From Yersinia mollaretii ATCC 43969 (GTDB taxonomy: Bacteria; Pseudomonadota; Gammaproteobacteria; Enterobacterales; Enterobacteriaceae): a stretch of DNA of 64,000 nucleotides. Where the stretch lies: contig NZ_CP054043.1 in NCBI RefSeq assembly GCF_013282725.1, positions 1,488,001 through 1,552,000 of the forward strand. Direction: 5' to 3'. The stretch's first letter is position 1, and each line of letters opens with the position of its first letter. Positions 1-12,214 of this stretch are shown here, piece by piece. Under the pieces are notes generated by a model. That model saw nothing but the letters and a program-made list of their open reading frames with translations. It was not told where the DNA came from and searched no databases. A program made the position numbers and the translations under genes.

Positions 1-2221
1 TCGTGGCGCGACTCTCGCCGCCATTACCACGGCGTGAACCGCTCTCACCCGGCTGCTCATCAAGGCGCATGGTCAGGGCAATACGTTTGCGCTGTAGGTC
101 CACTTCCATGACTTTTACTTTGACGATATCACCCGCTTTCACCACTTTATGCGGGTCATCGACAAATTTATCCGCCAGTGACGAGATATGCACCAAACCG
201 TCCTGATGCACGCCGATATCCACAAAGGCACCAAAGTTGGTGACGTTAGTCACCGAACCTTCGAGGATCATCCCCGGTGTCAGGTCGTTCATGGTTTCAA
301 CGCCCTCGGCAAAGGTCGCCGTTTTAAATTCAGGGCGCGGGTCGCGGCCCGGTTTTTCCAGCTCGCGCAGGATATCCGTGACCGTCGGAACACCAAAACG
401 CTCGGTGGTGAAATCACGTGCGTTGAGATTGCGTAGTGCCGAGGCATTACCCATTAAATCCTGCAAAGCTTGCTCAGTGGCGGCCAAAATGCGCTCAACC
501 ACCGGATAGGCTTCTGGATGCACGGTGGATGCGTCCAGTGGGTTATCGCCGTGGTTAATGCGCAAGAAGCCCGCACACTGCTCAAAGGCTTTTGGCCCGA
601 GGCGGCTGACTTTTAGCAATTGCTCACGGTTATGGAATCGGCCATTCTCATCACGCCAGTTAACGATATTCTGCGCCATCATGCGGGTCAAACCGGCAAC
701 ACGGGTCAGTAACGGCACTGATGCGGTGTTTAAGTCCACGCCCACGGCGTTTACGCAGTCTTCCACCACCACGTCCAGCTTTTTCGCCAGTTGGCTTTGG
801 CTGACATCGTGCTGATACTGACCGACGCCGATGGATTTCGGATCGATTTTGACCAGCTCGGCGAGGGGATCTTGTAAGCGGCGGGCAATCGACACTGCGC
901 CACGAATCGAAACATCCAAATCCGGGAACTCCAGTGCTGCCAGCTCAGAGGCGGAGTAAACAGATGCCCCGGCTTCGCTGACAATCACTTTTTGCGCCGT
1001 GACCGCCGGATACTGCTGTTGCAGCTCAGTAAAGAAGCGCTCGGTTTCGCGTGATGCGGTGCCGTTACCAATCGCCACCAGTTCAACTTGATGCTTGATG
1101 CACAGAGCGGCCACAGTGGCGGCGGCTTTGGCTGCCTGTCCAGTGTGGGGGTAGATGGTGTCATAGGCGACCAGCTTGCCCGTGGCATCGACCACTGCCA
1201 CTTTCACGCCAGTGCGCAGCCCCGGATCGAGGCCCATGGTGGCGCGCATCCCAGCCGGAGCGGCCATCAGTAAATCCTGCATATTACGGGCGAACACGTT
1301 GATAGCTTCATCTTCGGCCCGCTCGCGCAGGGTGCTCATCAATTCGGTTTCCAGATGCATCAGCACCTTGATACGCCATGTCCAGTTAACGACCGCTTTG
1401 CGCCACGTGTCGGCGGGGGCGTTATTCAAGCGCAGATCCAGATGGTTGATGATGATCTGCTCGCCCTGACTCTCGCGAGGGGGTTCATCAAACTGTGGAT
1501 CTGGGTTTAATGCTAACTGCAACACACCTTCGTTACGGCCACGGAACATCGCCAATGCACGGTGAGAAGGGACTTGGGCGATAGGCTCATGGTGATCGAA
1601 GTAATCGCGGAATTTAGCGCCCTCCTGCTCCTTACCTTCCACCACTTTTGACACCAGATGCGCATTTTTCCACAAATATTGGCGTACTTTCGCTAGCAAA
1701 GTGGCATCTTCAGCAAAGCGCTCCATCAGGATATAACGCGCGCCATCCAGTGCGGCTTTGGTGTCCGCGACGCCTTTATCGGCATCGACATAGGCCAGCG
1801 CCACTGACTCGGGATCTTGCTGCGGGTCGTTCCATAAGCTGTCAGCCAAGGGTTCCAGACCCGCTTCAATCGCAATCTGCCCACGGGTGCGGCGCTTGGG
1901 TTTATAAGGGAGATAAAGGTCTTCCAGCTCGGTTTTACTCATGGTGCCATTGATGGCACCCGCGAGTTGCTCGGTCAGCTTGCCCTGATCGTCGATGGAT
2001 TTAAGAATGGTTTGGCGGCGATCTTCGAGTTCACGCAGATAACCCAAACGGCTTTCCAACTGGCGCAGCTGGGTATCATCCAACCCGCCGGTAACTTCCT
2101 TACGATACCGCGCAATAAAGGGCACGGTATTACCTTCATCTAACAGGCTGATGGCAGAGCTAACTTGCTCCGGCCGGGCCTGTATTTCGCTTGCAATAAT
2201 ACGGCTCAGTTGTTCATTCAT
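1..2221 (-). CDS. tex: Tex family RNA-binding transcription accessory protein, 3' end cut by window edge
   Basis: Reading leftward from the ATG at 2219-2221 the frame stays open to base 1, giving 740 codons; E. coli Tex has about 773, so only the last few dozen residues, probably the end of the C-terminal S1 domain, are outside. The N-terminus ([14 protein letters not shown]) and the run [10 protein letters not shown] are typical of the family. Tex has a helical N-terminal part, a YqgF/RNase H-like fold, helix-hairpin-helix motifs and an S1 RNA-binding domain, and acts on transcription and RNA in the cytoplasm; its precise role is poorly defined. It is divergent from greB, as in E. coli, with about 175 bp between the two starts. 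Confidence 0.95.
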   Translation of the reverse strand, partial: MNEQLSRIIASEIQARPEQVSSAISLLDEGNTVPFIARYRKEVTGGLDDTQLRQLESRLGYLRELEDRRQTILKSIDDQGKLTEQLAGAINGTMSKTELEDLYLPYKPKRRTRGQIAIEAGLEPLADSLWNDPQQDPESVALAYVDADKGVADTKAALDGARYILMERFAEDATLLAKVRQYLWKNAHLVSKVVEGKEQEGAKFRDYFDHHEPIAQVPSHRALAMFRGRNEGVLQLALNPDPQFDEPPRESQGEQIIINHLDLRLNNAPADTWRKAVVNWTWRIKVLMHLETELMSTLRERAEDEAINVFARNMQDLLMAAPAGMRATMGLDPGLRTGVKVAVVDATGKLVAYDTIYPHTGQAAKAAATVAALCIKHQVELVAIGNGTASRETERFFTELQQQYPAVTAQKVIVSEAGASVYSASELAALEFPDLDVSIRGAVSIARRLQDPLAELVKIDPKSIGVGQYQHDVSQSQLAKKLDVVVEDCVNAVGVDLNTASVPLLTRVAGLTRMMAQNIVNWRDENGRFHNREQLLKVSRLGPKAFEQCAGFLRINHGDNPLDASTVHPEAYPVVERILAATEQALQDLMGNASALRNLNARDFTTERFGVPTVTDILRELEKPGRDPRPEFKTATFAEGVETMNDLTPGMILEGSVTNVTNFGAFVDIGVHQDGLVHISSLADKFVDDPHKVVKAGDIVKVKVMEVDLQRKRIALTMRLDEQPGESGSRRGNGGESRAT

Positions 2222-2353
2222 AAGTCTGATGTCAGTTTGATAGTGAATAGGGGAAATAGCAGAGGATAGTTATACGGATTGCCTAGATAAATTGCCAGTA
2301 GAGTGCTCATTAGACACTTGAGCTAACCTGAACTTATCGGTAAAAACTTAGGG

Positions 2354-2359
2354 TATAAT
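2354..2359 (+). promoter_or_regulatory. candidate -10 box for greB
   Basis: A perfect TATAAT lies 36 bp before the greB start in the tex-greB divergent intergenic region. No good -35 hexamer is found 16-18 bp upstream, so this is a candidate only. Confidence 0.45.
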
Positions 2360-2395
2360 AGTGGCATCTGTGCCAAAGGGATAATTGGATAATTT

Positions 2396-2905
2396 ATGGC
2401 TAAAAGCAATTACATTACCCGCGAAGGCTGGCAGGCGCTGGATCGTGAGCTGCATTATCTGTGGCGGGAGGAGCGCCCGGTGGTGACGCTGGCTGTGTCT
2501 GAAGCGGCGGCGATGGGCGATCGTTCGGAAAATGCTGAATATATTTATGGTAAGAAGCGGCTGCGAGAAATTGATCGCCGGGTGCGCTTTCTGACCAAGC
2601 GCCTTGAGGTGCTGAAAGTGGTCGATCCGGACCCGCGTCAAGAGGGCAAAGTCTTTTTTGGCGCTTGGGTGCGAGTCGAAAATGAAGCTGAAGAGCAACG
2701 TATCTTCCGTTTGGTCGGGCCGGATGAATTTGATCCGGCGAAAAAATGGATCTCTATTGATTCGCCAGTGGCCCGCGCCTTGATTGGCAAACAGGTGGAT
2801 GATGAGGTAACCGTCCAGACGCCAAATGGCGAAGCGACCTACTGGATATTAGAAATTCGCTATCGCCCATTCGACGAAATTGTTGATAATCAGGCACAAC
2901 AATAA
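2396..2905 (+). CDS. greB: transcript cleavage factor GreB
   Basis: 169 residues, slightly longer than E. coli GreB (158) because of a C-terminal tail. The N-terminal coiled coil (about residues 1-75) carries the tip motif MGDRSENAEY, whose acidic residues (D42, E45) coordinate Mg2+ in the RNA polymerase secondary channel. The C-terminal FKBP-like domain follows (KVFFGAWVRVENE, then ISIDSPVARALIGK). GreB rescues backtracked elongation complexes by stimulating 3' RNA cleavage. Gene position between tex and ompR matches E. coli. The basic and bulky coiled coil and the GreB-type RRVRFL stretch distinguish it from GreA. Confidence 0.96.
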   Translation: MAKSNYITREGWQALDRELHYLWREERPVVTLAVSEAAAMGDRSENAEYIYGKKRLREIDRRVRFLTKRLEVLKVVDPDPRQEGKVFFGAWVRVENEAEEQRIFRLVGPDEFDPAKKWISIDSPVARALIGKQVDDEVTVQTPNGEATYWILEIRYRPFDEIVDNQAQQ

Positions 2906-2953
2906 GCTTTGTAACAATTTCGACTAGAATGTATACCATAAATAGCTGTCTGA

Positions 2954-3080
2954 TATACCCGCCATACTTCAAGCTGCATAGGTATGGGCCTCCTTCATTT
3001 AGCCCAGCCACTTACTGATGTAAGCTCTGGGGGAGTCGCTCAGTTGTCGCCTTCCTGCAACTCGAATTATTTTGGGTATA
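2954..3080. repeat. full-length ERIC (IRU) element, 127 bp
   Basis: The element starts TATACCC and ends GGGTATA and is exactly 127 bp, the canonical ERIC length. Internally it carries the ERIC-like CACTTACTGATGTAAGCTC core and the CCTTCCTGCAACTCGAAT right arm. It occupies most of the greB-ompR intergenic space, so it may form a large hairpin in any transcript that crosses it. Confidence 0.88.
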
Positions 3081-3138
3081 GAGTAAGTATTTCTAACAAT
3101 GTGCAGATTCGGGCAATACGGCCTTTGGGAGTAATAAA

Positions 3139-5201
<2,063 letters not shown>

Positions 5202-5236
5202 CTCCGTCAGAGAGGCGGCTCTACTTCACATCCCCC

Positions 5237-5279
5237 AAATAATAGCTTACACAGTTAATTACTGTGTGGGCTATTATTT
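5237..5279. terminator. strong hairpin after envZ, probable terminator
   Basis: AAATAATAGC (5237-5246) pairs with GCTATTATTT (5270-5279), and ACACAGT (5249-5255) pairs with ACTGTGT (5261-5267). The two intervening positions can form G-U pairs, giving a nearly continuous 19 bp stem and a 5 nt loop. The 3' arm is T-rich. It likely ends ompR-envZ mRNA and separates it from the downstream toxin-like gene. Confidence 0.65.
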
Positions 5280-5443
5280 AATTAAGTTGCTTCACCTAAT
5301 GATTATTTACTCATATTATTAAAATAAACCATTAGTAATGACTAGTATATACTGAATTTAATTATTTCTTATGATGAAACTCTTGATGAGTATTCCTTAG
5401 CCAGTAAAATTCATCGACTACTTATTGAAGCGTGGAGATGAAT

Positions 5444-8400
5444 ATGGGTATAGATAATTGGATGGTTCCTGATAAAAATATTATTAATGGAAATCCAATG
5501 GTGAGTGTTAATCATCTAAATTATGACTATCAAGTGATATTTCAGTTATCTGATGATGCGATCTTGACATACAGTGCTGCAATGCTTGCCAGTAAACATC
5601 CGGAAAAAACACTTATTATCCAGTACGACATATATGAGGATAAAACACGTGTTGTGTATGGGGCGCCAGATAAATTACAGGGTAACCGTGTTAGATGGAT
5701 ATTAAATGGACATGGTAGTAGTAAGAATCGCAAATTCGATAATTTTAATGCTTCGACATTATATACGATTCTCAATCATCTAAAAACAGAAAGAAATATG
5801 GTCTCTCCGGAACGAATAATATTGTTTTCTTGTAAGCTGGGAATAGATGCTGATGATGGGGTAAAAGAACATTTTGCTTTGGATTTTGCGGAAATAATGC
5901 AGGAAAATAATGACAAGGCATCCTTACGTGCTTACAACAAAGAAGTCGGTACGATGGGAAGAGATATTGTGAGAGTGAAAGATTATGGACGGCGTTTAAC
6001 AGCGACAGGTAAGCCAAAAGAGTATTTTTTTGGGAACCTTAAGCATCGAGTTGATTACCATATTAATTCTGATGGTCAGCTGCTAATAAATAATATGCCA
6101 ATAGCAGCCTACATTCTTCAGGATATTGTGAAGGGAAGAATAAGTGCTGTAGAAGCAGCTGAGAGATATAAGAAGTATTTGCTATATTATATTACTGCTG
6201 ACAGTGACGGAAGAATAGATCCTGACAGGCTGTCACAGTTGTCTAAGAGCATCCCAGAAGTGCTGCAGTTTGACCATGATTTTGTGCGTGATAACACAGC
6301 GCCCCTAAACAATGGTGTTTCTGAACATTTAAATAATAATAACAAATTCAGTGAACCGTACCAGCATGAGTTATCTTCGTTAAAAGATACTATGATAAAC
6401 AGTAAATCAGCTCTGCACGGTCATAATAAGTTGAGTAAAGTAACCAATAAGTTAGGGTGGGGTAATCAGATTATTTCTACTTTCCGATTAGGTATATCGA
6501 CATCAGTGATGTTGAAGAAATTGAACTCATCAGAAATCACTCAACAAGAAAAAAAAGAAATTAACGAGGCATTCGCGTTAAGTTGGAGCGAATTTGTAGT
6601 TGATTTTGGTATAGATGTTATGCAGCCCTCTTTTGAAAAGGGGGCTGGATTTTTTGCAAAAAAAGTCCCACTCACTAAAGGAATCAGCCAAGTGGGCTCC
6701 CGTACGGGAAGTCTCATTGCAAAGTCTGCCGGATCAGCACTCAATATTGCTTCTGCCGGATTTGATATCTATAACGTTGTTAAAGTATATGAGCAGTTAG
6801 AAAAAGAAACTGATCCAGATAATGCGAGGGATCTTATCATCAATGGCACACTCTCTGCGTTAGGTGCGGGGGTGGGTATTTTAACCGCTGCTGCTTTAGC
6901 CGTCGGTTTTGCTATTGCGGGGCCATTAGGTATTCTGGCGGGTATCGGTATCTCATTGGCCGCCATGATTTATAATGCTGTTTCGACCATTGCAAAAATA
7001 AAAGAGCAAATTGATTTAACGCCTTGGGAAGAGTTTAAGAATGGTACGCGCTTAGCGTTTGGCGCGGACTTGGAGCAGAGTATCTCTGCTCGGCTGGAGG
7101 AAAAACAGAAACGCCTGCTGCGTGAAACTATAGATCAATATGCGCAGGAGATCGCGAGTAAGCGGCTAATTCCTTCAGGAGTAACTGAGTATTATTATGT
7201 TTATGATAAATATGGTGAAGTAAAGAAAGCACAATATTATTATATCAACAAGAAGAAAAAAGACTATCTTGTTAATGTCCTTAATTCAAATGATGATAAT
7301 TTCTTTAAATTTGAAGGCGAATTTATACATAAAGATACGAGGCAGATTTTATCTGAATATATTTATAAAAAAAATTGGATGAAATGCAGTTACAGTGAGT
7401 ACGAAGAGTATAGAAAAAGCAAAAAATTTGTTGTTGAAAGAAGGCTGGATGATGTTTTTGATGTCAGTGGAAATACTAATATTGCCATTATTATTGATCA
7501 TGAAACTTTCAATGACAAATATTCAGTTGATTATGTTGAGCATGCTAAAATTCTCGCTTTAGATAAGGCAAGAACAGAACGTACAGGACATTTAGAGCTG
7601 AGTCCCTCTGCTAATAAGAAAGCCCATTTTAATACGGGTGTGGGTGATTCTTATGTTTTTGCTGATCGTCATGTACAAAATAGTTTTGATATTACGCAAG
7701 GTACAAAAACATTTGTGGGTGGTGATCTGAATGATACTTTCTATCTTCATGGTAATGAATTATTAGAAATTTTCCAACCAAGCCAGCTTGATGGTCGAAA
7801 GGGTGAAGATACGCTTGCTATTATGGGGGTTAATCAGGAGGGGGTTATTGGCTATAAAATTAATTTAATGGCAGGAACTATTCACTATCACACTAATGAT
7901 ATACCGCTACTAAGCATTAATGCGCCAAGATTATTGATGAAAATCTCTAATATTGAACATATATACAGCGCTGAAGATACCGATGATATATTGACGGGTG
8001 ATGATCAGGTTAATGTCCTCAATGGTATGGGGGGGCGGGATATATTGAAGGGCCATGGCGGGAATGATATGTTGTCGTTACAATCGGGTGAAGCTTATGG
8101 TGGCTCCGGCTCTGATAATTATAAGATATTACAAAATAAGAAGAATAAGGCGGTTTCAGTCGCCCTTTTCGAACAGTCGGGCAATGAAATAAGCCATGTT
8201 ATATTGGATTATTCTCTACAAAAGATAGAGAATGTTTACTTGTCGGGAAATGATGTTTGCATTGTCTTAAAGAATGAGAATAGTACATTGACCACTTTGA
8301 TGCTTAGGGATGTTTACAGCGATATTAATCATGGTGATAAGAAAAGAAACAATGATTTTATCTTTTACACCAAAGATGGGTTTATATTAACACCTCAGTG

Positions 8401-9331
8401 GCAGGCAGTTTTAGTCAATGAAGGGAGTCATAGTGATGGCGAATTTAACCCAACTTTAGCAGCCTATCAATTTTCAAATAGGTCATCTCCTTTATCGGAT
8501 GTGAACAATCCTATTCCGCGTAACTTTATCTCTAAGACAAATGGCATAAATATCGTCAAAATAGATAATGTCAATGTTACGTTGAAAAATTTCATTGACC
8601 CAATGTTGATTGGACATGATTTTAGTCTAGATACATTAGAGGGCAGTGCACAAGATGATCTATTTAATCATTTAGGTGCAGGCGATGAGATATACGTCTC
8701 ACAGGGAAATGATAAATATATTATTGATACTTTGCTACTACCCAATACGACTCAGCACGATAGATTAATATTATCAAACAATGGTCAGCATGACTGGACT
8801 ACGGGGCAGGATCAGACCTTTTTCCTGAATGATATTAGCGGGGATGATCTACAGATAACCTCAAAGATACTTAATGGTGAGCAAGAGGTGGTTATCAGTC
8901 ATAAACAGTTACCTGATGACTATTTGAAAATAAAATTGCCCATGCCAGAAGAGGGTAATTTGGTCTATAACCAGTTTTGTGTGGTCGATAAAGATAAAAA
9001 ACGCTTTATTGTTAGATATAACTTTCTCGAAGCGGTTATTTCACCCGAGTTTCCATCTGAAATAACTGACCATAGACATTTCGCTTTATCGAAAGGTAAT
9101 TATTTGACTTGGAAATTCGATGCATCAGTGAATGATGATTTTGACGCCATAGTGGATGACGGCTTAGTCGTACCAGTGGATAATGCTGATGACATTGATC
9201 AGTTAATGAATGATATGGGCAACATGCCAGTTCAAAAAAACCAGAACTCATTTTTATCTGGCTTTCATAACTATTTTAGAACGTCACATTTGGGCGCGTC
9301 TGATTTGCCGCCGGTTGTTGCTGCCCAATAA
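5444..9331 (+). CDS. toxin-like protein: C80 cysteine protease domain, TcdA/TcdB-type pore-forming region, RTX-like C-terminus
   Basis: 1295 residues. I chose the ATG at 5444 because GGAG (5434-5437) is 6 bp upstream; GTG 5432 and ATG 5438 are in frame but poorly spaced. Residues about 25-200 resemble the inositol-phosphate-activated cysteine protease (peptidase C80) of TcdA/TcdB and MARTX toxins: D38 in QLSDDAI, H90 in LNGHGSS and C130 in LFSCKLG fit the TcdB triad D587/H653/C698 in order and spacing. Residues about 340-620 resemble the TcdA/TcdB pore-forming segment, with a long Gly/Ala-rich hydrophobic stretch (about 467-518) after an EKETDP motif. RTX-like turns occur near 847-890 (GMGGRDILKGHGGNDML) and weaker ones near 1063-1093. 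There is no signal peptide and no glucosyltransferase or other effector before the protease. No type I secretion or acyltransferase genes lie nearby. Codon use is far more AT-rich than its neighbours, suggesting acquisition. Domain calls are from remembered family motifs; host, target and secretion route are unknown. Confidence 0.8.
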   Translation: MGIDNWMVPDKNIINGNPMVSVNHLNYDYQVIFQLSDDAILTYSAAMLASKHPEKTLIIQYDIYEDKTRVVYGAPDKLQGNRVRWILNGHGSSKNRKFDNFNASTLYTILNHLKTERNMVSPERIILFSCKLGIDADDGVKEHFALDFAEIMQENNDKASLRAYNKEVGTMGRDIVRVKDYGRRLTATGKPKEYFFGNLKHRVDYHINSDGQLLINNMPIAAYILQDIVKGRISAVEAAERYKKYLLYYITADSDGRIDPDRLSQLSKSIPEVLQFDHDFVRDNTAPLNNGVSEHLNNNNKFSEPYQHELSSLKDTMINSKSALHGHNKLSKVTNKLGWGNQIISTFRLGISTSVMLKKLNSSEITQQEKKEINEAFALSWSEFVVDFGIDVMQPSFEKGAGFFAKKVPLTKGISQVGSRTGSLIAKSAGSALNIASAGFDIYNVVKVYEQLEKETDPDNARDLIINGTLSALGAGVGILTAAALAVGFAIAGPLGILAGIGISLAAMIYNAVSTIAKIKEQIDLTPWEEFKNGTRLAFGADLEQSISARLEEKQKRLLRETIDQYAQEIASKRLIPSGVTEYYYVYDKYGEVKKAQYYYINKKKKDYLVNVLNSNDDNFFKFEGEFIHKDTRQILSEYIYKKNWMKCSYSEYEEYRKSKKFVVERRLDDVFDVSGNTNIAIIIDHETFNDKYSVDYVEHAKILALDKARTERTGHLELSPSANKKAHFNTGVGDSYVFADRHVQNSFDITQGTKTFVGGDLNDTFYLHGNELLEIFQPSQLDGRKGEDTLAIMGVNQEGVIGYKINLMAGTIHYHTNDIPLLSINAPRLLMKISNIEHIYSAEDTDDILTGDDQVNVLNGMGGRDILKGHGGNDMLSLQSGEAYGGSGSDNYKILQNKKNKAVSVALFEQSGNEISHVILDYSLQKIENVYLSGNDVCIVLKNENSTLTTLMLRDVYSDINHGDKKRNNDFIFYTKDGFILTPQWQAVLVNEGSHSDGEFNPTLAAYQFSNRSSPLSDVNNPIPRNFISKTNGINIVKIDNVNVTLKNFIDPMLIGHDFSLDTLEGSAQDDLFNHLGAGDEIYVSQGNDKYIIDTLLLPNTTQHDRLILSNNGQHDWTTGQDQTFFLNDISGDDLQITSKILNGEQEVVISHKQLPDDYLKIKLPMPEEGNLVYNQFCVVDKDKKRFIVRYNFLEAVISPEFPSEITDHRHFALSKGNYLTWKFDASVNDDFDAIVDDGLVVPVDNADDIDQLMNDMGNMPVQKNQNSFLSGFHNYFRTSHLGASDLPPVVAAQ

Positions 9332-9380
9332 TTGTCGCGGTATATCAGAGAGTCACAATCAGCTATTCAGGCGTCGTAAA

Positions 9381-9408
9381 AAATAATGGCGACCAGAAGG
9401 CCGCCATT
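9381..9408 (-). terminator. rho-independent terminator of pckA
   Basis: AATGGCG (9385-9391) pairs with CGCCATT (9402-9408). Read on the minus strand, the stem is followed by ATTATTTTTT. It lies just after the pckA stop and between convergent genes. Confidence 0.75.
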
Positions 9409-9434
9409 GTTCAACGTGAGTTGTTTTATTAGTG

Positions 9435-11054
9435 CTAGATTTTCGGCCCTGCACTCACCAATGCAGCCCCTGCTGGGGTATCGGTATACTTATCAAAGTT
9501 GGTGGTAAAGCGATGTGCCAGATTTTCAGCTTTCTCTTGCCACTGTGCAACATCCGCATAGGTGTCACGAGGGTCGAGAATCGCTGGGTCCACACCCGGT
9601 AATGCCATTGGTACTGCCAGATCGAAGATTGGCAGGGTGAAGGTTTCTGCTTTATCGATCTCGCCGTTCAGGATGGCATCAATGATGGCGCGGGTATCCT
9701 TGATAGAAATACGCTTGCCAGTCCCGTTCCAGCCGGTGTTGACCAGATAGGCTTGTGCGCCCACGGCCTGCATGCGTTTAACCAGCACTTCAGCATATTG
9801 TGTTGGATGCAGAGACAAGAAGGCTGCACCAAAACAGGCAGAGAAGGTTGGGGTCGGCTCGGTGACACCGCGCTCAGTACCAGCCAGTTTGGCGGTAAAG
9901 CCAGACAGGAAGTGATACTGGGTTTGATTGGCAGTCAGCCGTGATACCGGAGGTAAGACGCCGAAGGCATCGGCAGTCAGGAAAATGACCTTGGTCGCAT
10001 GGCCTGCTTTGGAAACCGGCTTAACGATGTTTTCGATGTGGTAGATTGGGTAAGAAACACGGGTGTTTTCAGTTTTGGAGCTGTCGTTGAAATCAACAGT
10101 GCCGTCTGGTAGCACGACCACGTTTTCCAGCAATGCATCGCGTCTAATGGCGTGATAGATATCAGGTTCAGCCTCTTCAGATAACTTGATGGTTTTGGCA
10201 TAGCAGCCACCTTCAAAGTTAAAGACGCCATCATCATCCCAGCCGTGCTCGTCATCGCCGATCAATTTACGTTTCGGGTCAGTAGACAGCGTAGTTTTAC
10301 CCGTACCGGACAGGCCGAAGAAGATGGCAACATCGCCTTTTTCACCGACGTTGGCCGAGCAGTGCATGGATGCAATGCCCTTCAACGGTAGCAGGTAGTT
10401 CATCATCGAGAACATCCCTTTCTTCATTTCGCCGCCGTACCATGTGCCGCCAATGAGCTGCATACGTTCCGTTAGGTTAAAGGCAACAAAGTTTTCGGAG
10501 TTCAGACCCTGCTCTTTCCAGTTTGGGTTAGTGCATTTAGCGCCGTTCATGACGATAAAATCAGGCTCGAAATCGGCCAGTTCTTCATCTGTTGGGCGGA
10601 TAAACATGTTTTTGACGAAGTGCGCCTGCCAAGCCACTTCAGTCACAAAGCGGACTCGCAAGCGGCTGTCGGGATTAGCACCGCAGAAAGTATCGACAAC
10701 AAACAGACGTTTGCCAGACAGTTGCTCAGTGACCAGCTCTTTCAGGTGGCTCCAAGTCTCTTGGCTCAGCGGTTTGTTATCATTTTTACCTTTGCCCTGA
10801 TCGGCCCACCACACGGTATCCTGTGTAATTGCATCGCGGACAATATATTTATCTTTTGGCGAACGACCGGTAAAGATGCCGGTATCGACCGCTATTGCTC
10901 CTGTGGTGGTGAGGGTTCCGCGCTCGTATCCTTCAAGCGTGGGTTTAGTCTCTTCCTGGAACAGTAAATCATAGCTTGGGTTGTAAACAATCTCGCTGAC
11001 GTTATGGATGCCATAGGCGGCGAGCTCCTGCGGGGTAATTCCTTTAACACTCAT
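9435..11054 (-). CDS. pckA: phosphoenolpyruvate carboxykinase (ATP)
   Basis: 539 residues, as in E. coli Pck (540). It converts oxaloacetate plus ATP to phosphoenolpyruvate, CO2 and ADP in gluconeogenesis. The P-loop GLSGTGKTT is at 247-255, the following GDDEHGWDD is the Mg/kinase-2 motif, and RSPKDKY (about 64-70) and the [12 protein letters not shown] region are substrate and Mn2+ contacts. An AGGAG ribosome site lies 7 bp upstream of the ATG. In E. coli it adjoins envZ; here the toxin-like gene intervenes. Confidence 0.98.
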   Translation of the reverse strand: MSVKGITPQELAAYGIHNVSEIVYNPSYDLLFQEETKPTLEGYERGTLTTTGAIAVDTGIFTGRSPKDKYIVRDAITQDTVWWADQGKGKNDNKPLSQETWSHLKELVTEQLSGKRLFVVDTFCGANPDSRLRVRFVTEVAWQAHFVKNMFIRPTDEELADFEPDFIVMNGAKCTNPNWKEQGLNSENFVAFNLTERMQLIGGTWYGGEMKKGMFSMMNYLLPLKGIASMHCSANVGEKGDVAIFFGLSGTGKTTLSTDPKRKLIGDDEHGWDDDGVFNFEGGCYAKTIKLSEEAEPDIYHAIRRDALLENVVVLPDGTVDFNDSSKTENTRVSYPIYHIENIVKPVSKAGHATKVIFLTADAFGVLPPVSRLTANQTQYHFLSGFTAKLAGTERGVTEPTPTFSACFGAAFLSLHPTQYAEVLVKRMQAVGAQAYLVNTGWNGTGKRISIKDTRAIIDAILNGEIDKAETFTLPIFDLAVPMALPGVDPAILDPRDTYADVAQWQEKAENLAHRFTTNFDKYTDTPAGAALVSAGPKI

Positions 11055-11249
11055 GTCATAACTCCTGGATCGTCAATTTTCTACCAGCGATTGTAAATCC
11101 TCATCTCTGATTAACAGCGATAGCGTTCAAATATTTCAACATATGACCTATTTTTCGCTAGGTTATGAGAGATAGAACACGGATTGTCGCAAGCATGAAA
11201 CGGCAGAAGCGCTGGGCACGTGTCAGCACCCAGCTAAATATTACAAAGA

Positions 11250-12131
11250 TTAATGCATTTGGTCAGAAGACGTGCTATTGCCGTTCTTGATCGAGGCGAT
11301 ATCAACCGCATCAAAAAGGTAGTGATTGCCGCAATACTCGCAATGCATATCAATATTGCCGTCTTGCTCCAGCATTTCGCTGATATCCTCTTCGGATAAC
11401 GTGACTAATGCATCGGCGCAACGCTCACGCGAGCAGGTACAGCGGAAACTCACGTTTTGTGGCTCATAGAGCGTCACTTCTTCCTGATGGTATAAACGAT
11501 ACAGCACCTCATTGGCCGGCAGGGTGAATAACTCCTCGGCTTTGATGGTGGTTGTCAGTTGTGCCAGATGATCAAATTCATCTTCATTGCGCTCTTGTGC
11601 TGGCAGAACTTGCAGTAACATACCGCCAGCTGCCGCTTTTCCTGATACTTCGCCAGTGCGGATAAACAGACGGGTCGGAAGCTGTTCAGACTGCATAAAG
11701 TAACTTTCTAGGCAGGCGGCGATTGTTTCGCCTTCCAATGCCACTACGCCCTGATAGCGCTCACCTTTTGCTGGCGTAATGGTGATCACCAGATAGCCGT
11801 TGCCGACCATCTCTTTTAGCGTACTTTCGTCGCTGATTTCGCCTTTGAAGCGGGCCACACCGCGCATCTCTTGCTGGTTATTACCGTTAATCACCGCCAG
11901 CGTCAAGGGGCCATCGGTGCTCTGCAATTGCACGGTGATATCACCATCAAATTTCAGGGTAGCGGTCAGCAAGCTGGTCGCGACCAACATTTCACCCAGC
12001 AGTTTTTGCACCGCAGGAGGGTAGTCGTGATTGGCTAATACCTGCTGATAGGTTTCATTGACTGAAACCAGCTCACCGCGCACAGCATGGTTAGCAAACA
12101 GATAGCGGTGTAATTGGTCGTGATTAGACAT
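11250..12131 (-). CDS. hslO: redox-regulated chaperone Hsp33
   Basis: 293 residues. The N-terminal substrate-binding part is followed by the C-terminal zinc/redox switch: a CxC pair ([10 protein letters not shown]) and a CxxC pair (HCEYCGNH) about 30 residues later. Oxidation releases zinc and activates holdase activity that protects unfolded proteins during oxidative and heat or bleach stress. It is downstream of hslR on the same strand (83 bp gap), as in E. coli. Confidence 0.97.
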   Translation of the reverse strand: MSNHDQLHRYLFANHAVRGELVSVNETYQQVLANHDYPPAVQKLLGEMLVATSLLTATLKFDGDITVQLQSTDGPLTLAVINGNNQQEMRGVARFKGEISDESTLKEMVGNGYLVITITPAKGERYQGVVALEGETIAACLESYFMQSEQLPTRLFIRTGEVSGKAAAGGMLLQVLPAQERNEDEFDHLAQLTTTIKAEELFTLPANEVLYRLYHQEEVTLYEPQNVSFRCTCSRERCADALVTLSEEDISEMLEQDGNIDMHCEYCGNHYLFDAVDIASIKNGNSTSSDQMH

Positions 12132-12214
12132 AGGTTTCTCTCATTTAGGCCGCCACTTAAATCCGTCATCTTTCAATCCGTCATCTTTCAATTCGTATTT
12201 GAAATCTATTGGGT

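Noticed and set aside
5444..9331. Classic MARTX or RTX haemolysin assignment
   Set aside because: Too short for MARTX, no glycine-rich repeat arms, no acyltransferase or type I secretion genes; the TcdA/TcdB-like order fits better.
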